In this document: positions 24,439-32,974 of the stretch, one piece after another
Position numbering within the stretch: the stretch's first letter is position 1
Layout of the letters: every line of letters starts with the position of its first letter
Source of the DNA: Faeciplasma sp964650705
GTDB taxonomy: Bacteria > Bacillota > Clostridia > Oscillospirales > Ruminococcaceae
Direction of reading: 5' to 3'
Length of the DNA: 64,000 nt
NCBI GenBank assembly: GCA_964650705.1
Contig: CAZYUJ010000008.1
Span: 18,079 to 82,078, forward strand
Notes under the pieces: generated by a model
Database searches by the model: none
Told to the model about the DNA's origin: nothing
The model's input: only the letters and a program-made list of their open reading frames with translations
Program-made: the position numbers and the translations under genes

Positions 24439-26007
24439 TCAGATCATGCTGTCTTCCCAACAATCGGGAGCAGTGAGACCAAAGATGGTTGCAACCGTGG
24501 GTGCTACGTTTGCAAGGCCGTATTCTCCGTCCTTGATGACGTAGTCATTCGAGCTGTCATAGATGATGAAAGGAACCTTGTTGAGGGAGTGAGCAGTTCT
24601 AACCTGAACATCGCCCTTCTTGTTCTTTTCGAGCATTTCGTCAGCGTTGCCGTGGTCAGCAGTGATCAAAACGGTGTAACCGAGCTCATCAGCAGCCTTC
24701 AAAACTCTTGCGAGACCGATATCAACTGATTCCACACCGATGATGGTCGCATCAAGATTACCGGTGTGACCAACCATATCGCCGTTAGGATAGTTGCAGC
24801 GAATGAAATCATATTTTCCGCTTCTCATAGCATCAATTACGTCGTCGGTAACTTCAGCAGACTTCATCCAAGGGCGTTCATCGAAGGAGACCTTATCAGA
24901 AGGGATCTCGTTGAAGGTTTCAAGCTCTTCGGAGAACTTTTCACTCTTGTTGCCGTTCCAGAAATAAGTTACGTGACCGTATTTTTGGGTTTCGGAAACA
25001 GCATACTGGCGCAAGCCGTTAGCAACCAAAAGCTCGGAAAGTGTGTTCTTGATCTCAGGGGGATTAACAAGGAACTTTTCGGGGAGCTTTAAGTCGCCGT
25101 CATATTGGAGCATGCCGGCGTATACGACCTTGGGAGCGACTCCTCTGTCGAATGCAGTGAAATCAGCCTGATCGAATGCCATCGACATTTCGATTGCTCT
25201 GTCACCGCGGAAGTTGAAGAGAACAACGCTGTCGTTGTCTAAGATCTTGCCGACGGGCTCGCCGTCCTTAGCGATTACGAATGCAGGCAAGTCCTGGTCA
25301 ATAACGCCGAGCTCTTCACGATAGGTGTTGATAGCGTCGGTTGCAGTTTCAAACTGACGTCCGATTCCGTGAACATGAGTGTCCCATCCGAGCTTGACCA
25401 TATCCCAGTTAGCTTCGTATCTGTCCATTGTGACCTTCATTCTGCCGCCACCCGAAGCGATGCAAGCGTTGAAGGAATCATCATTCAAGGAAGCCATATG
25501 AGCTTCGAGAGCATCAACGTAAGTAAGCGCCGAGGTTGCGGGAACGTCACGGCCGTCAAGCAAAACGTGGCACTTAACGCAGGATACGCCCATTTCCTTA
25601 GCCTTGGTGATCATCTGCATAAGGTGGGAGATGTTCGAGTGAACGTTACCGTCGGACAAAAGACCGATGAAGTGAAGGGTCGAATTATTTGCCTTACAGT
25701 TATCAACGAGCTCGTTCCAAGTGCTCGATGCGAACATCTTGCCCGACTCGATGGATTCGTTAACGAGCTTTGCACCCTGTGAATAGATCTGACCGCAGCC
25801 GAGAGCGTTGTGGCCGACTTCAGAGTTGCCCATATCGTCGTCCGAAGGAAGACCGACAGCGGAGCCGTGAGCCTTGAGCTTTGTGTTGGGGCACTCCTTG
25901 AGGAGCTTGTCGAGTGTAGGAGTGTTTGCGAGAGTGACAGCATCGCCGAGACCTGTTACGGAATAGCCTATACCGTCCATTACAACTAATACGATAGGTT
26001 TGATCAT
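24439..26007 (-). CDS. gpmI: 2,3-bisphosphoglycerate-independent phosphoglycerate mutase
   Basis: Interconverts 3- and 2-phosphoglycerate using two Mn ions. About 522 residues from the ATG at 26007 (9 bases after AAAGGA); the ATG at 26013 is the alternative. VMDGIGY holds the first metal Asp, MGNSEVGHNALG the phosphoserine, and ITADHGNADEM the second metal cluster, as in alkaline-phosphatase-fold mutases. Last gene of the pgk-tpiA-gpmI glycolytic group. Confidence 0.96.
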   Translation of the reverse strand: MIKPIVLVVMDGIGYSVTGLGDAVTLANTPTLDKLLKECPNTKLKAHGSAVGLPSDDDMGNSEVGHNALGCGQIYSQGAKLVNESIESGKMFASSTWNELVDNCKANNSTLHFIGLLSDGNVHSNISHLMQMITKAKEMGVSCVKCHVLLDGRDVPATSALTYVDALEAHMASLNDDSFNACIASGGGRMKVTMDRYEANWDMVKLGWDTHVHGIGRQFETATDAINTYREELGVIDQDLPAFVIAKDGEPVGKILDNDSVVLFNFRGDRAIEMSMAFDQADFTAFDRGVAPKVVYAGMLQYDGDLKLPEKFLVNPPEIKNTLSELLVANGLRQYAVSETQKYGHVTYFWNGNKSEKFSEELETFNEIPSDKVSFDERPWMKSAEVTDDVIDAMRSGKYDFIRCNYPNGDMVGHTGNLDATIIGVESVDIGLARVLKAADELGYTVLITADHGNADEMLEKNKKGDVQVRTAHSLNKVPFIIYDSSNDYVIKDGEYGLANVAPTVATIFGLTAPDCWEDSMI

Positions 26008-26028
26008 AATCATATGTCCTTTCAGCTA

Positions 26029-26799
26029 TTAACCGTTGGTTGCAGCGTTGATGATGGTTGCGAAATCGGGGGCCTTCAAGGAAGCGCCGCCGATAAGACC
26101 GCCGTCAACGTTTGTCTTTGAAAGAAGCTCTGAAGCGTTAGCGGCGTTCATGGAGCCGCCGTACTGAATCGTTACAGCTTCAGCGGTTTCGGCGCCGTAA
26201 AGAGATGCAAGTACGTTTCTGATAAAGAGGCAAGCTTCTTCTGCCTGATCAGCGGTTGCGGTCTTTCCGGTTCCGATCGCCCAAACGGGTTCATAAGCGA
26301 TGATGGTCTTCTTAAGATCCTCAGCAGAGATTCCTGCGAAGTCAAGCTTGATCTGCTTAGCCAAAACTTCTTCGGTGATGTTAGCTTCACGCTCCCACAA
26401 AAGCTCGCCAACGCAAACGATGGGCTTGAGTCCTGCTTCGAGAGCGGCTTTTGTGCGAAGGTTAACGGTTTCATCGGTTTCTCCGAAGTACTGTCTTCTT
26501 TCGGAGTGGCCGAGTACAACGTATTCAACGCCCATTTCAGCGAGCATATCAGCGGAAATTTCGCCGGTATATGCGCCCGACTTTGCGAAGTGGCAGTTCT
26601 GTGCGCCAACGCAGATGTTTGTGCCCTTTGTGAGATCCAAAGCTGTTTCAAGGTTTGTGAAGGGTACGCAGATTACAACGCCGCATCCTGCGTTTTCAGC
26701 CAAGGGCTTAAGCTCTTCGATGAGCGCCTTAGCTTCGGGGCGGGTCTTGTTCATTTTCCAGTTGCCGGCGATAACTGCACGGCGGAGATTCTTGTTCAT
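26029..26799 (-). CDS. tpiA: triosephosphate isomerase
   Basis: 256 residues. GNWKMNK carries the catalytic Lys, VVLGHSERR the His, AYEPVWAIGTG the Glu and the mobile loop, and YGGSM closes the phosphate site. Separated from pgk by 83 bases that hold a hairpin, and followed by gpmI after 21 bases. Confidence 0.97.
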   Translation of the reverse strand: MNKNLRRAVIAGNWKMNKTRPEAKALIEELKPLAENAGCGVVICVPFTNLETALDLTKGTNICVGAQNCHFAKSGAYTGEISADMLAEMGVEYVVLGHSERRQYFGETDETVNLRTKAALEAGLKPIVCVGELLWEREANITEEVLAKQIKLDFAGISAEDLKKTIIAYEPVWAIGTGKTATADQAEEACLFIRNVLASLYGAETAEAVTIQYGGSMNAANASELLSKTNVDGGLIGGASLKAPDFATIINAATNG

Positions 26800-26836
26800 T
26801 ATAAAACATCCTTTCGAATATCAAAAATGTCCGATT

Positions 26837-26868
26837 ATTCAAAACGGAGCAAATTATGCTCCGTTTGA
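26837..26868 (-). terminator. hairpin between pgk and tpiA
   Basis: AAACGGAGCA-AATTA-TGCTCCGTTT, a perfect 10-base stem with only a weak U-rich tail. It is likely a processing site or partial terminator that sets pgk above tpiA-gpmI. Confidence 0.55.
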
Positions 26869-26882
26869 AAATCGATTATAAA

Positions 26883-28103
26883 TTACTTGTCAGCGATTAC
26901 ATCGATACCGGGAAGAACCTTACCCTCAAGATATTCAAGGGAAGCACCGCCGCCGGTGGAGATATGAGTCATCTTGTCAGCAAAGCCGAGGTTGATAACT
27001 GCTGCTGCAGAGTCGCCGCCGCCGATAACGGTGGTAGCATCGGTCTCAGCCATTGCTTGAGCAACAGCCAAGGTGCCCTTTGCGAGAATGGGGTTTTCAA
27101 ATACGCCCATAGGACCGTTCCAAACAACAGTCTTTGCGTTCTTTACAGCATCGCCGAAGAGTTCGCGAGTCTTTTCGCCGATGTCAAGGCCCATGTAGTC
27201 AGCAGGGATCTGGTTAGAGGGAACTGTTGTAACATCAACGGGAGCATCGATAGGATCGGGGAAGTCCTTTGTGATAACGGTGTCGATAGGCAAAAGGATC
27301 TTCTTGCCCAAAGACTCAGCCTTTGCGAGCATTTCCTTGCAGTAGTCGAGCTTTTCATCGTCAACCAAAGAGGTTCCGATCTCGTTGCCCATAGCCTTCA
27401 AGAAGGTGTATGCCATGCCGCCGCCGATGATAAGTGTGTCGCACTTTTCAACGAGGTTAGAGATAACGTTGAGCTTATCAGCAACCTTAGCGCCGCCGAG
27501 GATTGCAACGAAGGGTCTGACAGGATCTTCAACAGCATTTCCGAGGTATGCAATTTCCTTCTGCATGAGGTAGCCGACAGCAGTTTCCTTGACGAACTTG
27601 GTAACGCCTGCGGTGGAAGCATGTGCACGGTGAGCAGAACCGAAAGCATCCATTACGAATACTTCGTTGTCAACGAGCTCAGAAAGCTCCTTTGCAAAAT
27701 CTTCGCCGTTCTTGGTTTCTTCAGCGCCGCGGAAACGGGTGTTCTCCAAAACTACGATATCGCCTTCAGCCATTTCAGCAACAGCCTTCTTTGCGTTTTC
27801 GCCGACAACGGTGTCATCCTTTGCGAAAACGACCTTTGCGCTTACGAGTTCAGCAAGTCTTGCTGCTGCGGGAGCCAAAGAGAACTTGTCTTCGGGACCG
27901 TTCTTGGGCTTGCCGAGGTGAGAGCAAAGAACTACCTTAGCGCCGTTTTCAACGAGCTTGTTGATAGTGGGCAAAGCTGCGGTGATTCTGTTGTCGTTAG
28001 TGATCTTGCCTTCCTTGAGGGGTACGTTAAAGTCAACGCGAACGAGGACCTTTTTGCCCTTAACGCTCAAATCTTCAACTGTTACCTTGTTTAATCCTGC
28101 CAT
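26883..28103 (-). CDS. pgk: phosphoglycerate kinase
   Basis: ATP-forming step of lower glycolysis. 406 residues. VRVDFNVPL near the N-terminus, the substrate-site Arg/His segment CSHLGKP, FVAILGGAKVADK at the hinge and the nucleotide-site loop GGDSAAAV are all present. First gene of the glycolytic group with its own promoter and a Rex-like palindrome in the 5' leader. gapA, its usual neighbour, is not in the window. Confidence 0.97.
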   Translation of the reverse strand: MAGLNKVTVEDLSVKGKKVLVRVDFNVPLKEGKITNDNRITAALPTINKLVENGAKVVLCSHLGKPKNGPEDKFSLAPAAARLAELVSAKVVFAKDDTVVGENAKKAVAEMAEGDIVVLENTRFRGAEETKNGEDFAKELSELVDNEVFVMDAFGSAHRAHASTAGVTKFVKETAVGYLMQKEIAYLGNAVEDPVRPFVAILGGAKVADKLNVISNLVEKCDTLIIGGGMAYTFLKAMGNEIGTSLVDDEKLDYCKEMLAKAESLGKKILLPIDTVITKDFPDPIDAPVDVTTVPSNQIPADYMGLDIGEKTRELFGDAVKNAKTVVWNGPMGVFENPILAKGTLAVAQAMAETDATTVIGGGDSAAAVINLGFADKMTHISTGGGASLEYLEGKVLPGIDVIADK

Positions 28104-28142
28104 AAATATATCTTCCTTTCAAAATTAAATACGTTTATGAGG

Positions 28143-28160
28143 TTGTTTAAATTTTAACAA
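28143..28160. promoter_or_regulatory. putative Rex redox-repressor site in the pgk leader
   Basis: TTGTTTAAATTTTAACAA matches the Firmicutes Rex operator TTGTTAA-N4-TTAACAA at 13 of 14 defined positions, and flanking GG/CC extend the symmetry. It lies 9 bases downstream of the -10 of pgk, where a bound repressor would block transcription. Rex senses the NADH/NAD+ ratio. Confidence 0.65.
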
Positions 28161-28168
28161 CCATAGTT

Positions 28169-28197
28169 ATTATATAAAATATGAGCAAAAATAGCAA
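28169..28197 (-). promoter_or_regulatory. SigA-type promoter of pgk-tpiA-gpmI
   Basis: Minus-strand TTGCTA (28197-28192), 17 bases, TATAAT (28174-28169). Confidence 0.75.
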
Positions 28198-28267
28198 TAG
28201 TTTAGCGTGAAAAATTGAGAGAAATTTGCCTGTTTTTTATGATCAAAATTTGATATTTTGCTGAAAG

Positions 28268-28346
28268 TCGGGGCGGCGGTGTGAGGAGGAGCTGTGCGGC
28301 GGCTTGAAAAGGCGGTCGCACAGAAGCTCCGAGCGCGCCGCCGTTG
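28268..28346. repeat. GC-rich intergenic island c
   Basis: A GC-rich block starting about 6 bases after the trmL stop codon and ending 70 bases before the pgk -35. It includes paired words (GTGCGGCGGC / GGCGGTCGCAC, then GAGCGCGCCGCC) and the GAAAGTCGGGGCGGCGG word, similar to parts of islands g and h. Confidence 0.6.
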
Positions 28347-28351
28347 CATAG

Positions 28352-28846
28352 CTACCAAGTATACTGAGTTAATTTGCCCTCACGGGTGAGATCGGGATAG
28401 TCCCACTGACGCAGGATCTCATAAGTCGCAATAGCAACTGAGTTTGAAAGATTGAGGCTTCTTAACTCCGGTCGCATGGGAAGGCGGACGCAGAACTCAG
28501 GATTATCGTGAAGCAAGGATTCAGGCAAGCCTTTGTCCTCTCTTCCGAAAATAATATAGCAGTTGTCCTCATAACTCACGTCGCTGTGAACGTGCTTGCC
28601 CTTGGTAGTGAAGTAATAATACTTCCCTCCCCTTGTCTTTTCAAAGAAATCGGCAAGACTTTCGTAGTATGTGATATCGAGCTTATCCCAATAATCGAGC
28701 CCTGCGCGCTTGAGGTTTTTATCCGTTACGACGAAGCCCATCGGTTTTACGAGATGGAGTCTTGCGCCCGTAACAGCACAGGTGCGGGAGATGTTTCCTG
28801 TATTCTGAGGGATCTGAGGTTCAACAAGAACGATATTTAAATTCAT
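28352..28846 (-). CDS. trmL: tRNA (cytidine/uridine 2'-O)-methyltransferase TrmL
   Basis: Methylates the wobble ribose of some tRNA-Leu. 164 residues, SPOUT fold. IVLVEPQIPQNTGNISRTCA is split between the N-terminal strand and the conserved Asn/Arg. IIFGREDKGLPES and LRSLNLSNSVAIATYE form the knot with the SAM site. AAGGAGG ribosome site. Sits 12 bases after the pdxK-like gene. Confidence 0.93.
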   Translation of the reverse strand: MNLNIVLVEPQIPQNTGNISRTCAVTGARLHLVKPMGFVVTDKNLKRAGLDYWDKLDITYYESLADFFEKTRGGKYYYFTTKGKHVHSDVSYEDNCYIIFGREDKGLPESLLHDNPEFCVRLPMRPELRSLNLSNSVAIATYEILRQWDYPDLTREGKLTQYTW

Positions 28847-28858
28847 GTATAAACCTCC

Positions 28859-29719
28859 TTAAATAGCGCTGTAATCGGTGTAGCTTCGGTTATCTGTGAG
28901 CATAGGAAGGCACTTTTCGAGCATTACGCCCTCACGGGAAGCAAGACCGTAGCCATAGGTGGTTTTTATGGTATGCTCACAGAAATCGGTCGCACGGCTC
29001 ATTGCGATCGGAAGGCTGTCGCCAAGGATAAGTCCGCCGGTCAAAACACTTGCGAAGATATCGCCGGTTCCGGGATAGTGTTTGGGGATCATATCGTAGC
29101 AAACGCGCCAATAGGCATTGTTTCGGCTGTCATATCCGACGTTGCACATTTTTCCGTCCGCCATCGTCACGCTTGTGATCACAACAGTTTTCGGGCCCTT
29201 TCCCGAAAGGCGGGAGAGCATGCTTTTGATCTCATGAACCGTCAGCGGAGCAACGGGATATGTTTCATTCAAAAGGATGGAAGCCTCAGTCAGGTTCGGG
29301 GTTATGATATCAGCGACGGAAACAAGCTCGGACATTCGGCGGCAAAGCTCATCGGTATAGGTTCGGTATCTTTTGCCGTTGTCGCCCATAACGGGATCAA
29401 CGACCTTGAGAGCATCAGGATATGCGTCAAAGAATTCAAGACAATGCGAGACCTGTTCGCTTGAAGCAAGAAAACCCGAATAGATACAGTCAAAGTCGAC
29501 GTTTGCTCGTTTATAGTGCTCAAGAGCTTCCGGGATAAACTCGGTCATGTCCTTCAAGACGACATCTCCGAATCCGTTTGTATGGCTGGACAAAATAGCA
29601 GTGGGTACAGGGCATACCTGAATGCCCATTACGGACATTGTGGGGAGGATGACGGAAAGTGAGCATCTGCCGACACCTGAGAGATCGTGAATTGCGGCGA
29701 CGCGTTTGAATTCTGTCAT
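28859..29719 (-). CDS. pyridoxamine/pyridoxal kinase
   Basis: Phosphorylates B6 vitamers. 286 residues from the ATG at 29719 behind GAAAGGAA; the longer open frame runs through a GC-rich island. Ribokinase-like fold of the PdxK/PdxY type: AAIHDLSGVGRCSL at the N-terminus, VDPVMGDNG in the middle, and the catalytic GTGDIFASVLTGG near residue 225. It may form a two-gene unit with trmL. Confidence 0.92.
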   Translation of the reverse strand: MTEFKRVAAIHDLSGVGRCSLSVILPTMSVMGIQVCPVPTAILSSHTNGFGDVVLKDMTEFIPEALEHYKRANVDFDCIYSGFLASSEQVSHCLEFFDAYPDALKVVDPVMGDNGKRYRTYTDELCRRMSELVSVADIITPNLTEASILLNETYPVAPLTVHEIKSMLSRLSGKGPKTVVITSVTMADGKMCNVGYDSRNNAYWRVCYDMIPKHYPGTGDIFASVLTGGLILGDSLPIAMSRATDFCEHTIKTTYGYGLASREGVMLEKCLPMLTDNRSYTDYSAI

Positions 29720-29756
29720 AAGATCAATTCCTTTCGAAAAAGATGGTTGTTGCATA

Positions 29757-29850
29757 AGAGGTGTTGGGCGAGCAGGTGTGCGGTGGAGCCGAGCCGCCGC
29801 GTTAGCGGCGAGCGAGGAGCACTGTGCGGCGCGAGCGGTTGATGAAAGCA
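29757..29850. repeat. GC-rich intergenic island d
   Basis: A GC-rich block 38 bases upstream of the pyridoxamine kinase start. It contains the perfect hairpin CGCCGC-GTTA-GCGGCG and the GGTGGAGCCGAG word shared in part with islands f and g. Confidence 0.6.
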
Positions 29851-29994
29851 ACAAACTTTGGTAAACATTTTACCACTTTTCAAGCAATGAAGCAATTATT
29901 TCTTTGATTATTTTTCTGCAATTCGTGCAAAATATCAGTGCAAATACATCTTTGGGCAAAAAGTTGTCGAATTTGCCTATGAAAGGAAGGAAAA

Positions 29995-30168
29995 ATGATG
30001 AATGTATCCTCGCTCGCAAAAGGGTTAGCAGTCGGAATGGTGGTCGGAGCGGCGACATATGCTTTGACAAACGCTACACGATCTCAAAAGCGCAGCTTCA
30101 AATCAAACACCGTCAAGGCGATGAAATCGGTGTCTAAAATGATCGACGGTTTGGGTGCAATGTTTTGA
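29995..30168 (+). CDS. small hydrophobic-N-terminus protein, 57 residues
   Basis: ATG at 29995 (a second ATG follows at once) behind AAAGGAAGGAA, with stop TGA at 30166-30168. The N-terminal third is an AVGMVVGAATYAL membrane helix; the rest is Lys/Ser-rich and basic, ending in SVSKMIDGLGAMF. The layout is like YtxH-type small membrane proteins, though I cannot name a family. A good ribosome site and a terminator directly after the stop support a real gene. Confidence 0.7.
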   Translation: MMNVSSLAKGLAVGMVVGAATYALTNATRSQKRSFKSNTVKAMKSVSKMIDGLGAMF

Positions 30169-30175
30169 CGATAAA

Positions 30176-30202
30176 AAGCCCGACAGGATCTTTGTCGGGC
30201 TT
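30176..30202. terminator. bidirectional terminator
   Basis: AAGCCCGACA-loop-TGTCGGGCTT with an A run on the left, placed between the small protein gene (+) and the converging DUF624 gene (-). Confidence 0.9.
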
Positions 30203-30207
30203 ACATA

Positions 30208-31101
30208 TTATTTTATAATTCTTTTCTTTGAGGTTTCGGGAAGCTCCTGTGGGATCTCGGTTTCGGGAGTATCCACGAACACAGCTTCGTCCTCTGTGTC
30301 ACGATATGAGAACTCGGGATTGTCCTCTCCTCTTTCATCATAATAAGGCTGGATGACGTATTTTCTGATTATGGGGAAGCAGTTAAATGCATACATAAGA
30401 CCCAAGAATGAGGGAACAACAATAAACAAGAAGGAAGTATAGGGCCAGAATACGACCATTGCGAGAACAACAAGCACAGTTACGATAAGGTTTGTGAAGC
30501 TGCTCTTGATATCAATAGCGGTAAGAAGGAAGGAGTTTTTGATGATCTTCCAAAGTCCGAGATTTGTTGAAACGATGAGCAAATAGATATAAAAATGCAT
30601 CATCAGGAAGATCACAGCACAAACGAGGCAGATGATAAACGGTATATAGAACATATTATTCTGCTCAGCCATGCTGAAATATAAAGGGAAAGCAAAGGAT
30701 ACTGCGACAACGAAAACGGCATCTATCAATCCCATGATGATTCCTTGTTTAAAGTTTGATCTGAAGGCTTTCCAATAATCATGCCAAACAAACACGGGAC
30801 GCTCACTTGATATGTTTCTCAGTATCTTCATAAACCCGCAAAGTGCAGGGCCTATAAACGATGCGAAAACGACAAAAGCGGTATAGAATACGATATTGAA
30901 CGCTGTTCCGCTCAGATTCAGATACTCAATAAAGAAAACGAGGAAGAAAGGCAAAAGCGAAATTATCAAAATGAAATTGAGCATTATCAGCTTAGAAAAA
31001 TGAGAGCCGTAAAGCTCAAAGAATTTGAATATCGGCGCCTTTGCATCGGGGTTTTTGGAGACACCGGGGCCTGCTTTTTCATAGTTTGAGAAAAGTCCCA
31101 T
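30208..31101 (-). CDS. DUF624 family membrane protein
   Basis: About 297 residues. Start set at the ATG at 31101, giving MGLFSNYEKAGPGVSKN, the usual opening of the family; the ATG at 31113 is right against the ribosome site. Six hydrophobic helices follow, and the C-terminal 50 residues are acidic and Pro/Thr-rich. DUF624 (YesL-like) proteins often accompany sugar uptake genes, but here the neighbours are a SpoIIM-like gene and folT, so no role can be inferred. Confidence 0.82.
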   Translation of the reverse strand: MGLFSNYEKAGPGVSKNPDAKAPIFKFFELYGSHFSKLIMLNFILIISLLPFFLVFFIEYLNLSGTAFNIVFYTAFVVFASFIGPALCGFMKILRNISSERPVFVWHDYWKAFRSNFKQGIIMGLIDAVFVVAVSFAFPLYFSMAEQNNMFYIPFIICLVCAVIFLMMHFYIYLLIVSTNLGLWKIIKNSFLLTAIDIKSSFTNLIVTVLVVLAMVVFWPYTSFLFIVVPSFLGLMYAFNCFPIIRKYVIQPYYDERGEDNPEFSYRDTEDEAVFVDTPETEIPQELPETSKKRIIK

Positions 31102-31132
31102 AAAATTAAACATCCTTTCGAGAAATGATTTA

Positions 31133-31711
31133 TCAGATTGCAGAGAAAAGCCTTATCAAAAGGCAATCCAGTGCACAAATTATTGCAAGGATCAAAGAAA
31201 GATAGATGAACTTTGCGGTATAGTCAGCGGCTTCGTTTTTAATGCCCAGACGGTTTTCGGTCGTGGTGGAGAGCGCAAAATAGCACCCGGACAGATGCAA
31301 CGATTGCTTTGCCTGAGTCAGTATCACAGCTGTTGAAGCGATAGCAAAGGGCAAAAAAGCGGCAATGCTCTTAAGCGGAGAATCGCTCAAATATGCCCCT
31401 CTGACACAGATGCCCAAGCCCATTCCTCTAAGCGCACAGACGGCTATGGATACAGGCTGAAAAACAGCACCGAAGCCGCACAGAAACAAAGCGATGATAA
31501 AAACCTCAGTCCCGAAAAACGAGGTCAGGCAGGCGCTCAGCCAAGCATCGGAAGCGCAAAGCGAAAGCTTTGTTGACATATCCCCTATCAGGATCAGCGA
31601 TTCGTTCGGAATTCCGATGCTTACGGCAACCCCCAAAGCGATCCCCAAAGCAAGCGACGGAAAGACAAGACAGCCCGCGCTGAACGGCCTTTTTGTTTTC
31701 AGCATTTCCAT
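31133..31711 (-). CDS. SpoIIM-like membrane protein
   Basis: 192 residues from the ATG at 31711 (AAGGAGG nine bases upstream). About five hydrophobic helices. The block FGAVFQPVSIAVCALRGMGLGI in two halves resembles the LxG-G-LP...FKGFxLGF core of stage II sporulation protein M (DUF95). SpoIIM works with SpoIID and SpoIIP in engulfment. The resemblance is moderate and other DUF95-type proteins are possible. If correct, it hints that the organism sporulates or descends from sporulators. Confidence 0.6.
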   Translation of the reverse strand: MEMLKTKRPFSAGCLVFPSLALGIALGVAVSIGIPNESLILIGDMSTKLSLCASDAWLSACLTSFFGTEVFIIALFLCGFGAVFQPVSIAVCALRGMGLGICVRGAYLSDSPLKSIAAFLPFAIASTAVILTQAKQSLHLSGCYFALSTTTENRLGIKNEAADYTAKFIYLSLILAIICALDCLLIRLFSAI

Positions 31712-31778
31712 TTCATCACTCCTCCTTAACGGAGTATATGATGAAGGGACAGGCAATAGAACACATGAGGGAAAGTGC

Positions 31779-31865
31779 CGCAAAGCAGTGCCGTCCGAGA
31801 AGGAGCGAAGCGGCGCGACGAAGTCGCAGTCGGCTCGAGCTTCGAGGGTGGCACGGTCGGTTGCA
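31779..31865. repeat. GC-rich intergenic island e
   Basis: A GC-rich block 68 bases upstream of the SpoIIM-like start. It contains GCGAC-GAA-GTCGC, a perfect hairpin with a GAA triloop like one in island b, and GAGCGAAGCG-type words. Confidence 0.6.
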
Positions 31866-31939
31866 CACAAAAGTTCAAGATATATTATACATAAATAATT
31901 TAATAATAGCAAGTACCAAATGTGGAAGTTGTGTGAAAA

Positions 31940-31968
31940 AAGACCGACTGAATTTAACAATCGGTCTT
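31940..31968 (-). terminator. terminator after folT
   Basis: AAGACCGA-loop-TCGGTCTT followed by a U6 run on the minus strand. Confidence 0.9.
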
Positions 31969-31973
31969 AAACG

Positions 31974-32762
31974 TTATTCGGTTGCTTCCTGTTCAGGTTT
32001 ATCAATTCCAAGCTGAGAATAGAGGTAATCGATCTCTTCCTGCTGTTGCTTGACGACATCTTTAAGGTCATCGTTTTTATCCTTAAGATATTGACCCGCA
32101 AGGCCCAACGAACACACGATCACAAGCATAAGGCAGATAATCGTCATGAAGGCACGCATGAAGTTTTGATCGCTGAAGGCAAGGTTCTCATCGACCTTTC
32201 GCACACCTTTAAAGGCGATGTCATAAACTTTTAAAATAAACGGAAGGAAAAGTGCAAGCAAGAATATATCAACGGGAAGCTGTGCCAGATTCTTTATGGC
32301 GCGCATGGGCAATAGGGCAAAGAAGCCGCTTCCGTAATAGCTGGCGCTGACGAGTGTTGTGAGGATCAGATTGCAAACTATCACAACCGAGGTCTTTGCG
32401 ACGACGATTCTCGGAAGCATCCATTTATCCCGCATGGCGTTATATAAGAATAAGCCATAGATAAGGGCTCCGAGTGCTTCTATGAAAGTGTATCTTATGT
32501 CAAAAGCACCCGATGGCTTGATAATAAAGCCTAATATATCGGTTACAAATCCTGCGATAAAACCGACTGTAGGGCCATAGAGCATGCCTATCGCAGCGAG
32601 TGCGATAAAGGCGAACGATATTTTCAAATTCTGCGTTATATCGATCGAGACAGTCAGCTTAAGTACGAGGTCAAGGGCTATAAGCATCGCAGTAACCGTC
32701 AGGCAGCGAACGCTCTTAAGCTCCTTTGCGGAGCGGACGAACAAATTAAAAAAGCTTTTCAT
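31974..32762 (-). CDS. folT: ECF transporter S component for folate
   Basis: 262 residues from the ATG at 32762 behind AAAGGAGGATC; longer frames would run through the riboswitch. Six helices with the FolT-like motifs: LTVTAMLIAL at helix 1, FIALAAIGMLYGPTVGFIAGFVTDILGF, and the folate-site segment near SGAFDIRYTFIEALGALIYG. A seventh hydrophobic segment and a coiled-coil-prone Lys/Asp/Gln tail follow, an extension the shorter FolT proteins lack. It should work with the shared EcfA1-EcfA2-EcfT module at 56777-59315. The THF riboswitch upstream supports the substrate. Confidence 0.9.
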   Translation of the reverse strand: MKSFFNLFVRSAKELKSVRCLTVTAMLIALDLVLKLTVSIDITQNLKISFAFIALAAIGMLYGPTVGFIAGFVTDILGFIIKPSGAFDIRYTFIEALGALIYGLFLYNAMRDKWMLPRIVVAKTSVVIVCNLILTTLVSASYYGSGFFALLPMRAIKNLAQLPVDIFLLALFLPFILKVYDIAFKGVRKVDENLAFSDQNFMRAFMTIICLMLVIVCSLGLAGQYLKDKNDDLKDVVKQQQEEIDYLYSQLGIDKPEQEATE

Positions 32763-32846
32763 AGTGATCCTCCTTTTTCGGGCATGATAAGCCTTTTGCT
32801 TAATATGCACAAAACCCAAAAAGGAGCTATGAAAAGCTATGCACGT

Positions 32847-32951
32847 TAAGCGGGATGCGAAAACCGAACCGCAGTACACAAACGGTCTTTTCGTTTGGAC
32901 AGCAACTCCCCGTCTGCCCAACACTCTTTCACGCTCGGTTTTCTACTCTTA
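32847..32951 (-). ncRNA. tetrahydrofolate (THF) riboswitch
   Basis: On the minus strand the THF (folT-type) aptamer is readable. UAAG (32951-32948) pairs with CUUA (32850-32847) as P1. AGAGUAG follows P1 at the 5' side. AAAACCGA and UCGGUUUU form P2 around GCGU and GCGG. An ACGAAAAG loop and the closing CGCAUCC just before P1 complete the conserved core. It lies about 85 bases before the folT start, so folate excess should lower transporter synthesis. The P3 arm is longer than in textbook examples. Confidence 0.9.
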
Positions 32952-32974
32952 GTGTTAATGGTTGTGATAATATA

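Noticed and set aside
26856..28094. A 412-codon open frame on the plus strand across pgk
   Set aside because: Antisense shadow of a textbook pgk gene; no recognisable protein.
31712..31960. 83-residue N-terminal extension of the SpoIIM-like protein
   Set aside because: It runs through GC-rich island e and has no start signal; AAGGAGG lies nine bases before the ATG at 31711.
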